Source: Cryptomeria japonica
Taxonomy: Eukaryota; Streptophyta; Pinopsida; Cupressales; Cupressaceae
DNA length: 64,000 bases
Assembly (NCBI RefSeq): GCF_030272615.1
Contig: NC_081413.1
Location: forward strand, 336,407,302 to 336,471,301
Direction of reading: 5' to 3'
A model generated the notes under the pieces. It searched no databases and had not been told where the DNA came from. It saw only the letters and a program-made list of their open reading frames with translations. The stretch's first letter is position 1. Each line of letters begins with the position of its first letter. Below are positions 11,003 to 24,090 of the stretch, one piece after another. The position numbers and the translations under genes were made by a program.

Positions 11003-14000
11003 TTCCCTTACAAATGGAACTAGATTATTTCCATAAGAATATCCATTGCACAATTCATCAAGATAATTACTATACCTATGCATATGCAAGATTATATCAG
11101 CAAGTATTTTTCTTCTTTTCATTTAGGATCTCATGCTACTAGACCAACTCAAAAACCATATGATACAACTAGAATGCAGATAATCTAATCATTCAATTTC
11201 CTAATCCAACCTAGGACCTCGATATTAACATAATTTACATTCTTCCAACATGAACCATACAATGAATATATCATCTTATTCCATTACAAGATCATAGTCT
11301 TTACATCATAATGTCCTATTACATATGAAAACATGGCATATGAATGCATAATCTCTGTAACATTTACAATGACATCATGATACAATATACTATCTCAACC
11401 CCTAGGAATCAGCTCCGCATAATCAAGAATCATAATATTCATACAAATATGCAACTATTTATTCATCTCAATATTCCAAAGATAACTAACAATAAGGATT
11501 AACATCTTTCAAATCAAAGAATACAATATTGTTAACATAACCACTATCGTCCACAAGATATACACAAGATATTTCCATTTGTATCACTCAATCATTTAAT
11601 TTCCTTCTAATCTAGAATTACATACACAATGAATATCCATTTACAGTAATCTCATCCAATACATCCATTCTGAAATCAACCTACCACAAGTTCTAATTCA
11701 TACGTTCACAAGATACTAATTGCATAGTCTTCTTTACTATTACATCTTCCTCGAGATACGAAACACATGATATCAATTCCTATTACATATATTACTCTCA
11801 AAATATCAATCCACATAATGAGATAAGATAAATCCATGTCCACACATGCAAGCATCTAATGAAGAATATCCCACCCAATGGAAGAAGGCATCAAACCACC
11901 AAACAGGAACCCCCCCCCCGTGCTAGGAGATGACATGGGGTTCCAACTCACACTCAAGACATAATATAACACCTAAGAACCAAAGGAATCCATGACATCC
12001 ATAAGACAATGACCACAACAATGAATCAAATCACATCACAAATCAATAAACTCCCAAAGGCATAATCAACAGTCAAGGCATATGGATAATGACCATATGT
12101 AGGGAAGAATGTCATCAAATGCTAGCCTCATGTGGAATCTGCCTCAACCTCAGAGCCAAAAAATGGAGGTTGGTTTACCGCTCCAACATTCTTCCCAACC
12201 ATATATCCCAAAACCACCTCCCTAGGACTCACCATTGGGGCATACAACTCAAATTCATTATCTTGATTAAGTGATTCCTAATTACCCGACCCACTAATCA
12301 TTTTATTATGGTTATCACTTGCAATTAAACATAAACTCTTCATGTGGTTCCATGACTAGTCTAGATCCATTCCTAGCGATCTATTGCTCATGACCTAGGT
12401 CCTACACATGCAAGAGCCCACTCTCCCAACCATGGACCATAACCTTACTGTAAAATATACATCAAATAACATTACAATAACATCATGTAGGCTCAAAAAT
12501 GACATAAGCACAGTCACAACATCACTGACACAAACTGAAGCACAACATGAAGCATACATCCAAAATGCAAGCACAAGCCTTCACCAAAGAAATATATCAA
12601 TGATCCAAAGCAAAGACATGAGTTCAAAAGATAATCCAAAATAAATTTCAATCCTCTATAGTGAGGCAACAACATCCCACTAGAGCTCACATAAACATTC
12701 CTCAACAATGAGGCATTCTTCCTCCCATTGGAGCAAACCAACATAAGAACAATATCCTCAACGATGAGGCACAAATCCTCTCACAAAAGAATAAAACCAA
12801 CATAAATATATCAATATGACATTATAAAAACATTTTAGGATCTCAATGCAATCACAAAATGCCTCTGGTAAATGCACGAAAATCGAAAAGGAGACTAAAT
12901 TAGGCAAAACCATCAAAACTGGCAACTCTAGACAGAATAGCATACCAAAAATCCAGACTAGCATTCTTGGGAGATAGTTTAGCTCTCCCAAGACATATTT
13001 TGAATTTTGGGGTCTTCTTTCGTGTTTTGGGACCAAACATTAGCATTTTGGGTTAAAATGCAGAAAAACACATAAAAAGACAAGATTTGAAATAAAACTT
13101 GCCTAGATTTTTCTAAGGGCACTTAAATGATAAAAAGACACTCCCATGAGGTGTGGGAGGATGATATAGCATAAAGGAAATACATAAACAAAACTTTATG
13201 ATCACATAAGGAGAAATTGATGCCGAACTTTAGTCAAAGCCGCACTCAAATGTGCACAAAACTTCTCCAAATCTTGAATAGTAACACAGGGAGATACAAC
13301 AATACCATTATTGACTAAATGCAATGTTTTTAAGGAACAAAAAATTAAAAAACCATCTAAAGGATAGGTTGTGTTAAATATCAACTCCACATAACAACCA
13401 AAATCAACTCCCGACAATGCCACATTCACACCATTTTGTATAAAAAAACATAGATTGTAAAGGAAATTTTAAAAACCTATAATAAGAGATGCAAATAGCA
13501 TTCAAAAATCTTATTAAGATCAATCCAAATTACAAAGGCCAGGAAATACAAAATCAGAAATGAAATGCACATAATATACATTCCCAACAACTCCCAAAAT
13601 CCAAATTTTCACAATACCTCAAGTACAAACCTAATCATTCCTAAAATATTTCTCAAAACCAAATTTGAATTCTTTAAACATAAAATCCATCCCAAAATCA
13701 ATCTTTCAACATCCATGTTGCAAACAATCTTTTCAAAATAAAATTGCAAAGAGAAGCCAAAAGCTCCAACCTGGAGATCACAATCCAACAAGGGAAAATT
13801 TGACGAAGAACAATTACAATCTAGCAATATAAGCAAGCAATCTTCAATCCAAAATCTCTCGGAAGCTAACCCGACAACATACACAGAAAAATCAATAAAT
13901 AAAAATCAAACTCCTAACTATGGAAATCTATCGGCCAATCAAAAAATTCCAATAAACTATATATTATACCTACCATGTGTGAAAATGAGGTAAGTATTAT

Positions 14001-14089
14001 TTACAAATATTATTTACTTACCCCACTCAAAATCAACCAATAAAAATAAGGGGTAGGTAAACTTTATAATATAACCAATTATGCAGATA

Positions 14090-14545
14090 TTAATAATGTA
14101 ATAGTATAAACATAAATGAGATAATAACAAATCAAATCCCAATAATTAAATAAATAAATAAAAGCTTAATAAATAGAAACTCATAATTAAATATAAAATC
14201 AAATCAACAATAAAACATAAACAATAAGTAATAAATTAATTAAATAATAAATAAATAATCATTAAACAATAAATGAATAATAAAATAATTGATTGAGAAA
14301 TAAATCAAATAAACCAATATATTAATCTCAATTAATTAATTATAAAATCTCAACAATAAATTAAATATCGAATAATCAATTAAACACTAAATAAACCAAA
14401 TAAATAAATAGCTAACAAATAATAAGTCAATTAATTACATAAATATAGCTCAATTAATCATTAACCAATCCAATAGAAATAAATATTAAATAACCATCCA
14501 AATAATAATCAAATAATCAAACCATAAAATAAATCAACTCTAGTA
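14090..14545. repeat. AATAAA-rich low-complexity stretch in the E5 LTR
   Basis: Dense AATAAAT/TAATTAA words without genes. A matching stretch lies at about 58,430-58,800 at a similar distance from the LTR start there, which supports both being the same LTR family. Confidence 0.6.
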
Positions 14546-15220
14546 TTAATACTATACTAATCAAATATCAATTTACATATATATCACATACTCACAATAC
14601 CTCAAGCAATCCAACAAAGGGTCAAAACCAACACAAGACTCTAACCACCAACTTGCGGCACGACACAACTGACAAGGTGAACAACTTAAGCCTAGAGTGT
14701 GCGAGGGAAACACATGCTATCTCCAACAACTTGCCATTGGGATAAGACATACTCAGACCTATGAGACCAGGTGGAGTTGATGTCTAGTACCTGTAATCCT
14801 ACATCCACCACTACACACAATGAAACATATATACATCACATATACATCATAAATGATCAGACAAGTGATAGAGAATCACAATGCATATTATTCTCGCAAT
14901 GAGTGTTATGATATCGTCTCTAATCACGAAGACACTAGAAGACAATCACAAACATCATAGCATCAATTCAAACATCACAATCACAAAGTAGGGTTAGTGT
15001 AATCATAATGTTATCAAAATCTCGTATGCAATATGATCCATTATGAATAATGAACACATATAAATCATCAAATATAGATCTACCTTCATATCCAATTCAA
15101 TCATGAAATAGGGTTAGTATATAGCATGATACCAACAAATCATCATAAAGTAGACTAAGCTAGATCAATATAATGCTCTGATGTACAAAAAGACAAGATG
15201 AATCAGGGAGGGGCACTACA

Positions 15221-15237
15221 TTCTCCCCCCCTAGGGA
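15221..15237 (-). other. Polypurine tract of E5
   Basis: On the minus strand this reads CCTAGGGGGGGAGAA, directly followed by the LTR start TGTAGTGCCCCTCCC. Confidence 0.65.
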
Positions 15238-15561
15238 TCGACTTACTCCTGTAAGTTGCCAAGGGTTAAGTTGAAAACATGTTCACATTAATCCAAAACT
15301 TCTTAATTTAATCATTTTCTAGTTCAAAATCAAATAATGACAACCAAAGTTTCCTTACTATTATTCAAGTGAATGCAACACAAAAGAGATAAAACAAGTT
15401 ACCAAACTCTTATTAGTTACAATAAGTATGCTAAATTATTCAAATATCTTTAAGAGAACCTTATTTAACTACATTTTGTAAGACTACAACTATAATTTTT
15501 GTCATCGGGTTAACATCTATGAGTAGAAATCACAATGACACACTATTTCAAGCATGGAAAC
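15221..15561 (-). mobile_element. E5 internal sequence, part 1
   Basis: This is untranslated interior next to the E5 3' LTR. It is interrupted at 15,561 by E1 (target copy gaaac at 15,557-15,561) and appears to continue at 57,281. No reading frame is recognised. Confidence 0.45.
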
Positions 15562-16725
15562 TGTCGTGTGTGTGAAGTAGGGTACCTGCAGTTGCAACAC
15601 AAACACTCAATAGATCATTACAAGCATGGTTAGCAAATTAAAAGAAAATGAAAGATAAACCATGACAAAGTGATCTATCGCCTCCTAAGAGATGTGAGTG
15701 TGGATTTGCTCTCAGATATGGATAAGCAATCCCAATGACTTGACTACACCTAGATGGAGGATTTGAAATGATAATGATATGCAAGCTAGATGAGATTGAT
15801 TATGCCAGATTGATCTGAGAGGCTTATTAAGCTAATGATATGCATGATTAAGCTATGATGATGATGCAATTAAGATAGAAAAGAGATTGATTAAGCTACA
15901 TGATTCAACAATTAAGCTAGAAAATGATCAAATTAAACTAGATCTAAGATGCAATTGCCTATAATAATATTGCTCAAATGATATGCTAGAATGGACATGC
16001 CTATAGTAACAATGCATAAATTGATATGAGATCGAATCCTTTGTGCTCCAAAATGGGGGATATTTATAGGATTTTCAAGGCCAGGGGTGAGGTGGTCAGC
16101 ATCAACGGTCAAGATTAAGTCTGAAGACATCAAGGGTGAAATTGGAGGAGGATGGAGAAGAGGTTGGAGGGAGGGACACTTGTCATCTTTGTGGTAACAA
16201 GTGTCAAGGAGCCTTGCTCATAAGAGGTCAAGTGTCCAAGAGAGGAGACATGTGGCCAAAGTGTCATGTGTCTCAAGGGGAGAATATCCACACCATAGGA
16301 AGTTAGGATAAGGAGGTTAGGATGTGAAAGATAGGATAGGGTTAGTTAAACCCAAGGTTAGGTGGAATGGGTTAGGTTAGGGGGATGGTTAGGAGTTAGG
16401 AGGCATGTGGGTAATTTGAATTTAAAAATTCAAATAATAGGAAAAGGCTAATTAACTTTAAACAACTCATGAATTGATTTTTTTTAATTAATTAGGGGAT
16501 TAGAAGAAATGAATTAAATGGGAGGAGGATTAATTAATTTGAATCAATTAATCGAAGGGGACTATTGAAATGAACCTATTATATAAATCCTTAGATTTAT
16601 TAATAAGTAGATGAATGAGAAAATTTAATCAAATTGCTAATGAATTCAGTTAAATTAACAAGGAGGATTAATTAAATAATTACTTATTCAACTAATAATC
16701 TTTGGACCATGTTTAGGTGTATACA
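15562..16725 (-). repeat. E1 3' LTR, 1,164 bp
   Basis: On the plus strand it begins TGTCGTGTGTGTGAAG and ends TTAGGTGTATACA, and it matches the split copy at 24,112-24,763 / 56,777-57,280. It keeps an uninterrupted version of the E2 target (CAAGGAGCCTTGCTCATAAG near 16,206), which shows what E2's insertion site looked like before insertion. Confidence 0.85.
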
Positions 16726-16742
16726 TTTTGCCCCTCTTTGAA
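16726..16742 (-). other. Polypurine tract of E1
   Basis: On the minus strand this is CTTCAAAGAGGGGCAAAA, immediately before the LTR start TGTATACACC. Confidence 0.75.
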
Positions 16743-18590
16743 GCGAGGTGTGATGACGCATTGATTCAAAGAATAATCTCATTTTGATGATGATATTGGT
16801 TTGATAGGATGTCTTAGACATTGTTTGATAAATTGTGGTACGATGATGCCACCTTGGGAGATCAATTGATATAATTGATTTTTGGAGTAGTTGCATCATT
16901 GCGAAATTGATTTCCCAATTAGAATTGAGTTGATTTCTGCAACGTTGATTGATGAAAGTGTGAGTTCTTTGATTACAGTGATGCAGTTCTTGATGTGATG
17001 AATGATAAAGCTTTATTAGATTGATAAGATTGAGATTTAGTCTAGTTTCAAAAATGACACCTCATGTATAAGACAAAGATGATCAAAGCATCTGGTTTCA
17101 GGAGCGAAATATCTTGTATAAGACTTGATCAAAACGCCTGGTTCCAGGAAAGATACATCTTGTATAAGACATGATAGAATAGATTAGATGTGATTGATTG
17201 ATAGAATTGATAAGGTTGACTAGATAAAGAACTGACATTTTGTTGATATCAGGTTGCAGGAAGATTCAGATATGCCGATGTTGGTTCTGTTGAGGGGGTA
17301 GCATAAGATTTGCATTGGGTCGACAATATTTGGAAAGAGATGAGTCATTAGTCTGATTGTGTATACACTTATGTGATGTTTTGATGATTCCTGCGATAGA
17401 TTTAACCATGGATAAGATGATCTTGTGGGATCCCATGCAAGAATGAAATGTAAGCTAAATGCAAATGAAATGCAAAGCTACGACCAGACCAGTCACTAGG
17501 TTATTGCATTTTGTCATCATTGAGGTTTTTAAAATGTGGGAAGTGAGTGCAAACATCGAATGTATAATTACACCATGATGAATTGAGTACAACTTTCTTG
17601 GATTTTGATATTGCAAGTTATCACAAACATCGAGGTATAAATGAACCAAGATGACCTGAGTGTTGCTTGCGTAAAACAGGCAATATTAACCATTTCTATA
17701 CACAAATCAGAAATGTCTTTGATGATACTCCAATTATCATGTCTTGAGACAAATGTACACATATTAATGATTAGTTTATAGACAACAGACAAGAAAAATG
17801 CCATGTTCCTTTCGTGTTGCTCTAGTCAGAGACATCATGGAGTCACTCAGAAATCATGATAGCGAAAATCAAGATAGAAAAGTTGAACCAAAGTGTTAAA
17901 AGCATTATCCAAAAGATATCATCCATTGAAAAGTGTGTGATATGCTTAGACTAACATGTGATAGTTTGATGGTGTACAATGTGATCTCATGTTCAACGTT
18001 AGATGTGTCTCATTTTTTCGTTGTTGTTCTACCTGTTTGATTAAGCCCAAAATGATCAAAAATTTTGCCCCCAGCTAGGTGCAGGATTTAGCCCCAAGCC
18101 TAGAAACAAAGGCATTATGATATACCCAATTATCCAAACCATGATGATAAATCACCTACAATTCCTGTGTATATACAAAGGCTTATTATGGATATGAACA
18201 GTGCTAATGGAAAATGAATGCAAGCAGAAGGATCCAGGAACTATTAGATGGAAGAGCTAGCCGACAGATAGCACCTATTTGCCAAGTTTTCACCATCTGT
18301 TTTTACTGCACTCTTTCTCATATTTGATTTTTTTTTCACTTTTTTTACTGTTTTTGTATTTTTTGATTTTCCATTGTTTTTGAATTTTTCTGCTTTTTCA
18401 CTGTTTTTGGATTTTTCTGCTTTTTCACTATTTTTGGATTTTTTTGTTTTTTCACTGTTTCAGGATTTTTCTGCTTTTTCAGACATAAAACTTCTTCAGA
18501 TGCATGTTATTGATGGGTTTATCAAGCTGATCCCCATCCTGTGTTGATAGTTGATATGCTCCTGACCCAAATACTATTGTCACCACAAAC
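16743..18590 (-). other. E1 3' untranslated region
   Basis: About 1.85 kb between the integrase end and the polypurine tract without a recognisable frame. It contains a T-rich tandem repeat near its upstream end and shares blocks with E4. The short frames on the minus strand around 17,455-17,804 have no motif I recognise. Confidence 0.55.
18290..18482 (-). repeat. T-rich tandem repeat in the E1 3' untranslated region
   Basis: A roughly 30-bp unit (CTGCTTTTTCACTGTTTTTG then GATTTTT) recurs imperfectly about four to five times on the plus strand; on the coding strand it is A-rich. E4 has a similar T-rich patch near 10,330-10,375 at the equivalent place. Confidence 0.7.
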
Positions 18591-18594
18591 GGAC

Positions 18595-19814
18595 CTAACC
18601 AGTTTGGTTCAAACTTCCCTTTCTTTTCTCAGTCTGCTTGGTTGTGTGGATTTTTTTTAGTACTAGTTCTCTAACTTGAAATGTTCTTGGTTTGACTTTG
18701 TGATTGTAACTACGAAACATTATTTGTTGATATATCTTTAAATGATAAAAGGAATTTTGTCTTTGTTCATGAATCAATTCTAACTCTTGCAATCTAGATA
18801 CTCTTTGTTCTTCATCTGGGATAAGGCCTTTTAATGATACTCGTAGAGAAGGTATCTCTACTTCTATTGGCATTATTGCTTCTGATCCATAGACAAGAGA
18901 GAAAGGTGTGGCACCTTTTCGTGTGTGGATACTGGTACGGTAGGCCCATAGAGGAGGGTTCAATTGAATATGGCAATCTTTGCCAACATCATTTACTGTC
19001 TTTTGAGGATTTTCAGAATGGTTTTTATTGATGCTTCTGCTTGCCCATTCCCTTGTGGATAGTAGGGTATGGAAAATTTGTGTTGGATTTTGAATTTCTC
19101 ACATAGCTCTTGGACATCATAATTCTTGAATGGTTGCCCTTTATCAGTGATAATGGTCATGGGTATGTCATAGCGACAGATGATGTAGTTGAAGATAAAT
19201 GCAACAATTTATTTTCCTGTGATATTGATGAGAGGTACTTCCTCAATCCATTTTGTGAAATATTCTATAGCTACAAGGATTAATTTGTGACCATTGGATG
19301 AAGAAGGATTTATCTTTTCTACTAGATCAAGACCCCATTGGCAGAAAGACCAAGATGTTGCCAAAGCATGAAGTTCTTGTGTTGGTGCATGAATCAAATT
19401 TCCATGGATCTGACATTGTCTGCATGTTTTATCTATCTGAAAAGAATCTCATTCCATAGTTGGCCAATAATAGCCCAAGCATATGAGTTTTTTCGAAAGG
19501 GTAAGACCACTTGAGTGAGTGTCGCAAATATCATTATGGACTTCATTTAAGGCCTTCTCAAATTCTTCTTGTTCGAGACATCTTAAAAGAGTACCGTCTA
19601 GACCTCGTTTAAAAAGGGTATCCACGATGATAGTATAATGGGAGGATTGGCTAATAAAATTCCTCTTTTGGTTCATTGATAGGTTAGGAGGGAGGATACT
19701 ATCTTTCAAGTATGTATAAGTTTGGCCATAGCTGGAGGAATCATGCCCAACAAGGTGATAGATAGTTTGGGAATCGGGACAATTATGAGCAGGGTAAAAC
19801 AACTCTTCCACCAA
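18595..19814 (-). pseudogene. E1 integrase region, broken
   Basis: Three minus-strand pieces carry integrase features in the expected order. The zinc-binding region has a histidine-rich stretch ending GYYWPTME (19,449-19,814). The catalytic core start has WGLDLVEKI and FTKWIEEVPL (19,209-19,397). The C-terminal part has WAYRTSIHT, YGSEAIMPIEVEIPSLRVSL and further Tat-type residues (18,595-18,963). The integrase would have joined the element's cDNA to chromosomal DNA. The region is broken at several points. Confidence 0.75.
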
Positions 19815-19819
19815 AATTC

Positions 19820-20220
19820 GTAATGCTCTTGATTTTCTTGTGTTTGAAGTAGAGAAGCAAGTGTTGCCATGACATCTGCTACTTTGTTGTCAATCCTTGG
19901 AATCTGTTGAAAATTTATTTCTACAAAATATTTCTTGACCTCATCAACCATCTTCTTATAAGGCATTAGATTTTCATCCTTTGTTTGATAATCGTCATTG
20001 ATTTGATTGATGACGAGCTGAGAGTCTCCAAAGACTTGAAGTTGTGTAATGTTCCATTCTATAGCCATTTTGATACCTGTAACCAAAGCTTCATATTCTG
20101 ATGTATTGTTGGTACATGGAAAACTTAATTTGTATGCTTTTGGAATTGTATGACCGTGGGGTGTGATGAATAAAATTCTTGCTCCTGATCCATGTCGTGT
20201 TCCATTATGTATGCCTGCTC
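19820..20220 (-). pseudogene. E1 archaeal-type RNase H domain, broken
   Basis: The minus-strand sequence contains SEYEALVTGI, VFGDSQLVINQIND and NKVADVMATLAS, the E, D and D blocks of an RNase H fold. It lies just before integrase, where Tat-lineage gypsy elements carry a second, archaeal-type RNase H (known for the lineage). It is close in sequence to the equivalent domain of E3. Confidence 0.68.
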
Positions 20221-20430
20221 CTGGACTGATATTTGGGTGATGTATTATAAGATATGGATCTAACCCTGGATGTCTTCATATGACCTGCTTTTGATTTACC
20301 TCCTTTTGAAGAGTTCCCAATATTGTTGCACTTAATGTTTTGATAGAGAGATTGTTCAATGTAGATCAATTATGTCAATGTTAATTGTCTCTATCGGTTC
20401 TATCAAGATAGATGACCTTTCTTGATAAAA

Positions 20431-20805
20431 TTAAGGTAAGGTGTCAAATCTCCCATCTTCCGATGCCTCGAGGAGGTTTTCACCATTAGATGCATCCTTT
20501 CTTTTTACTTTTGTGTGGTCTAATGTTGCCAATAAATGGTTTTCAGCATTAGACCTGATATGGTTTTCTTTATCTTCACTTTTGCGACTGGGAGATTTGG
20601 CACCCACTTGACTTGAAGATACGTTAGCGAAATCCCTGGTGAAAATTGTTGTGGTTTTGATTTCATTAATATATAAGGATATGGCATGGTCATTAGGAAA
20701 GGTATCGATGGTGGCATGTCTTTTATTTTCCCAATCTATATGTTCAGGATGGATTAAGGGTAAAGGATCCTCAGGCTGAATTTTTTCGAAGATACTAGGG
20801 GTCAT
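20431..20805 (-). pseudogene. E1 pol linker region
   Basis: This 124-residue open stretch lies between protease and the RNase H region. It has no catalytic motif I recognise. By position it corresponds to the PR-RT linker of Tat elements; E3 has a similar acidic, threonine- and asparagine-rich linker. Reverse transcriptase motifs (FGL, YxDD) are not found between it and the RNase H domain. Confidence 0.4.
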
Positions 20806-21063
20806 GATAGAGATGTCAGAGCTTTCATTATGTATTTCAATGTCTAGAATGATACTCTCATCAGAATGACCTCATGCAAGTAGCTCCTGATCATCCTTGA
20901 TTAAGGCCAAGTCAACCGAATGTGATTCTAATTCAAGTAGGCTAGTTCCTAACATTTTCCCTACATGCACATGAACTACATCTTCTTCTTCCCTTTCAAT
21001 TTGAAGTTGCTCTTGTTTGTTTTTTCATGATAGCAAATATTCTTCATTCCCTTGATCTCTTAG

Positions 21064-21603
21064 CTACATTTGTTTTTCCATGCTTGACAAAATTGATGCA
21101 AATGATTGTTCCTTGGATTGTGTACTTGAAGATGATGACTCTCTTTTATGTGGAACCATAACCTTTGGGGCCAGTTTCAAATTACTACAACACTGGAATG
21201 GATTTGAATCTGTTGAGATCGTGTTTTTCTGCCCATTGTATGGAAATTTCATGCACTGATGACATGTTGATGGAATAGCCTGTATGTCATGTATCCATGG
21301 TCTTCCCAAGAGTATGTTGTATGGTAAATCTAAGTCTAGAACTTGGCATGTTGTGTCTTTCTGCAAAGGTCCCACTCTGATGGGTAATACCACAATCCCT
21401 TTAGAGGAAGGCTCTTCTTCATCAGATGCTTTGAATGTGATCTTTTTCTCAGGATCAAGTGTATCTTCTAAATAACCTAGAGCACGGACAAGACTCAAAG
21501 AGAAAATGTTTAAGCCAACTCCCCCATCTATTAGGACACATTTAACGAGCAATCTGTGAATGAGGACTTCAATTTGCAAGTGAGCATTATGGGGATGTTG
21601 CAA
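21064..21603 (-). pseudogene. E1 protease domain
   Basis: The frame contains CVLIDGGVGLNIFSLSLVRA in the place of the retropepsin active site. Further on, ILLGRPWIHDIQAIPSTCHQ is a strong signature of plant Tat/Athila-type proteases. A retropepsin would process the Gag-Pol polyprotein. The domain fits the order Gag-PR before the linker. It is part of a fossil element. Confidence 0.7.
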
Positions 21604-21621
21604 TGAATCAATGCTTAGATA

Positions 21622-22020
21622 TTAAGGAGATGGACTTTGAATAGGATCCTCTGAAATAGGTTTGATGGCAATTATGGATATCCCTTGGGGAACTTCATCT
21701 TTGGGTGTATTGTTTGGTGATGATGCTATGGAATATTCTTGCAAGTTTTCAAGAGGTGTAGGAATAGATGCCTTTTGAGAGACAATTTGCTTATGGGGGG
21801 ATGAGCCATTGCTAGAAATAGGTGCGCGATTTTGATCTTCCTCAGCAAAATCCCTTAGGGTTCTCTTTAAGAGTTGCATAAAAGAGCCACCTTTCTTTGG
21901 AGATGCATTTGAATCCTTGTAAGGTTTTGAGATAGTTGGCTTTTGATTTTGGACTTGTTTGATTTCTCTGATATGTTGACCTGTTATGTCTTCTTTTTGT
22001 ATTTTTCTTTGGTATTGCAT
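21622..22020 (-). pseudogene. E1 Gag/PR junction region
   Basis: A 132-residue open stretch rich in lysine, serine, asparagine and proline lies just upstream of the protease and ends near it. It has no zinc knuckle or capsid motif I can point to. By position it is the C-terminal part of Gag. Confidence comes from neighbours only. Confidence 0.4.
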
Positions 22021-24090
22021 GTTTCTATGATTTTCAACTATTTCAAATGTTTATGTTTCCATTGCAGGGATTCGAGTTGTCTAAAAGGTGTTTCGATAAG
22101 TGACCAACTATCAATGTAGATATGATAGAGTGATATGACACGAAGAGATAATTTAAGTGTTTAAAATTTTATACATTTTTTGATCTTCGGTTTTGGAGTG
22201 CAATCATGATTTTGATAAAACCAATAGGAATGATATATCCTACAATGTGGGACAAGGTTATCCTAACCAAACATTGTAGTTTCGTGGTAAAGGATGATAG
22301 ATCCTGATGAGAAACTATGTTTTGAGTGATCAGTTTATCAAAGAGGGTGATAATGCACTTTGAGATGTTTAGATCTTGAACTTGTTGAAGGCGAATACTT
22401 GAAAATCTTGAGGTGTCTATTTCTAGAATCCGATTTGACAGATAATAACTTGACCAAGCGAACCAAGAAGACAATCTAAGCACACAATGACAGATATCAG
22501 GTGTTTATGCTCACTGTAAATTGACCAAGTAAATATGACAAATTTGAAAAAGACATGCAAGAAGACAGCTCTGGACTAATAGAGACAGAAATCATACGAC
22601 CATTTAGACAGCCCCAAATGACAATTTAGACAGGCCCATACGATAAATTAGAAATCTCGCACGAAAAAGGCATAAACTCGTACGAGCTTTCTCATAAAAC
22701 TAGATGACAAAAGATAACACAAAATCCTCTATTAAAATGACTCGTACGATAATTCTCACTGGACCAGACAATAAACTAGATTTATCGTACGACAAACTAG
22801 AAAGCTTGTACGACTTAGGACAGAACAAAGACAAAAAATTTGTTTGGACATATTTTTGATCGATGAAGTTTGATGTTTTGCTTCTGTTTTCCAGTTTTTA
22901 GATGTCTGATTTTCTATTTCAGGGATGAAGACACAACAAACACATGATATGATAAGTGACCTCAAGCACAACATGCTAAATCCTAAGGAAGTTGGCTGAG
23001 AGAGAAAACATTTGCTTGCAAACTTAGGTACACACCCAATAGCTAGTCGGAATACGGCCGCTGAGTCTCACGCAATGGATTCTCAACACCATATTATCCG
23101 ACTCCAAATGCTAATGGGGGCATGACATGGAAAGTGTCTTGGGAGAGTTACTATCTCTCTTGCACAAAGATTATCCCCCTTTCGGAGGTGAATCAGGTAG
23201 CTTCTATCTTAGGGTTCTTAGTAAGGGTTTCCGTTTGAAATTACCTCTTGCAGTCGTGCAAGCACGATTGAGGCCTATATCCCAACAAGGTACCGAAACA
23301 ATAAGTAGTCATGCAAGCATGATTGAGACCATGAGGCCCTACTAAATGTACGATATGAGAGATCTGAAAAGAGAAAACTCAAATAATCCCATCCTTTGAG
23401 ACTTTAATCCCAAGAGGCCTATTTTTTAGAGTGAGTCAGAAAGCTTAGGTCTAGTTGTACTCACTTGGGTCATTCTCAAAGGGTGATTACTTTTTCCCAC
23501 TATTACAGGCTCGCTAAAGGTAATCAAATCTCAAACATAGAAGCGCTTCAAGGGTTAGGATTTCGGATTGTCCAAATGGACAAGAGAATACTCTCCTACC
23601 TTTTAGAAAACTTCTCAAACATAGAAAACAAGATGTTCATTTACCATTAGCAAAATAAGTGTGCCTAGAAAACTTAAAGAAGACACAAAGTTTGGTTGAG
23701 TTCTCCTTAGGCAACCTACAAAATAGATACATTAGTAGTCATGTTATGTTGATGAAATGAAGCTTTGACAAGCATAATCTTCGACTATCGTCTTGCAGAA
23801 ACCAATTAGGCTGCTAGAAAATTTCACAAACAGACTAGGGTTAGCATTAGTAATAGCCAAATTGAAGCATGAAAACCCTAAAATGTAATATGTTTTGAAA
23901 ACACAGAAGTAGAAATTTGTAGGAGTATTCTCACCTGCTCGTATGAGTATTCTCACATACCCATACAAGTGCCCAAAGAAACTTGTATGATACTGCAAAG
24001 GTACTCGTACGAGATTCTAAATTAGACCAGACTAGAAACTTGCAAGATTGAAAATTTGATGATGCTAAGAGGCCAAAACTGAAATTTTCG
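22021..24090 (-). other. E1 leader and decayed gag region
   Basis: About 2 kb with no recognised domain between the primer-binding site and the Gag/PR junction. Words such as CTCGTACGA, CATACGA and TCGTACGAC recur irregularly at 22,600-22,830 and 23,935-24,010. The rest has only short frames. A capsid domain should have been here but I cannot recognise one. Confidence 0.45.

Larger units (their letters stand above)
10404..15220 (-). mobile_element. E5 3' LTR, 4.8 kb, gypsy-type
   Basis: The plus-strand left edge is TGTAATGCCTACC and the right edge is GGAGGGGCACTACA, giving TG...CA ends on the minus strand. Next to the right edge is TTCTCCCCCCCTAGG, a polypurine tract when read on the minus strand. 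So this is the 3' LTR of a minus-strand element. The LTR is AT-rich and holds an AT microsatellite and a long A/T low-complexity part. I see no convincing coding frame in it. Its length is close to the solo LTR at 35-4806 and the ends are similar, so they may be related. The expected outer target copy is tagaa (10399-10403); its partner is not in view. Confidence 0.55.

Noticed and set aside
10880-11122. Minus-strand tyrosine/isoleucine frame
   Set aside because: It is produced by the AT microsatellite.
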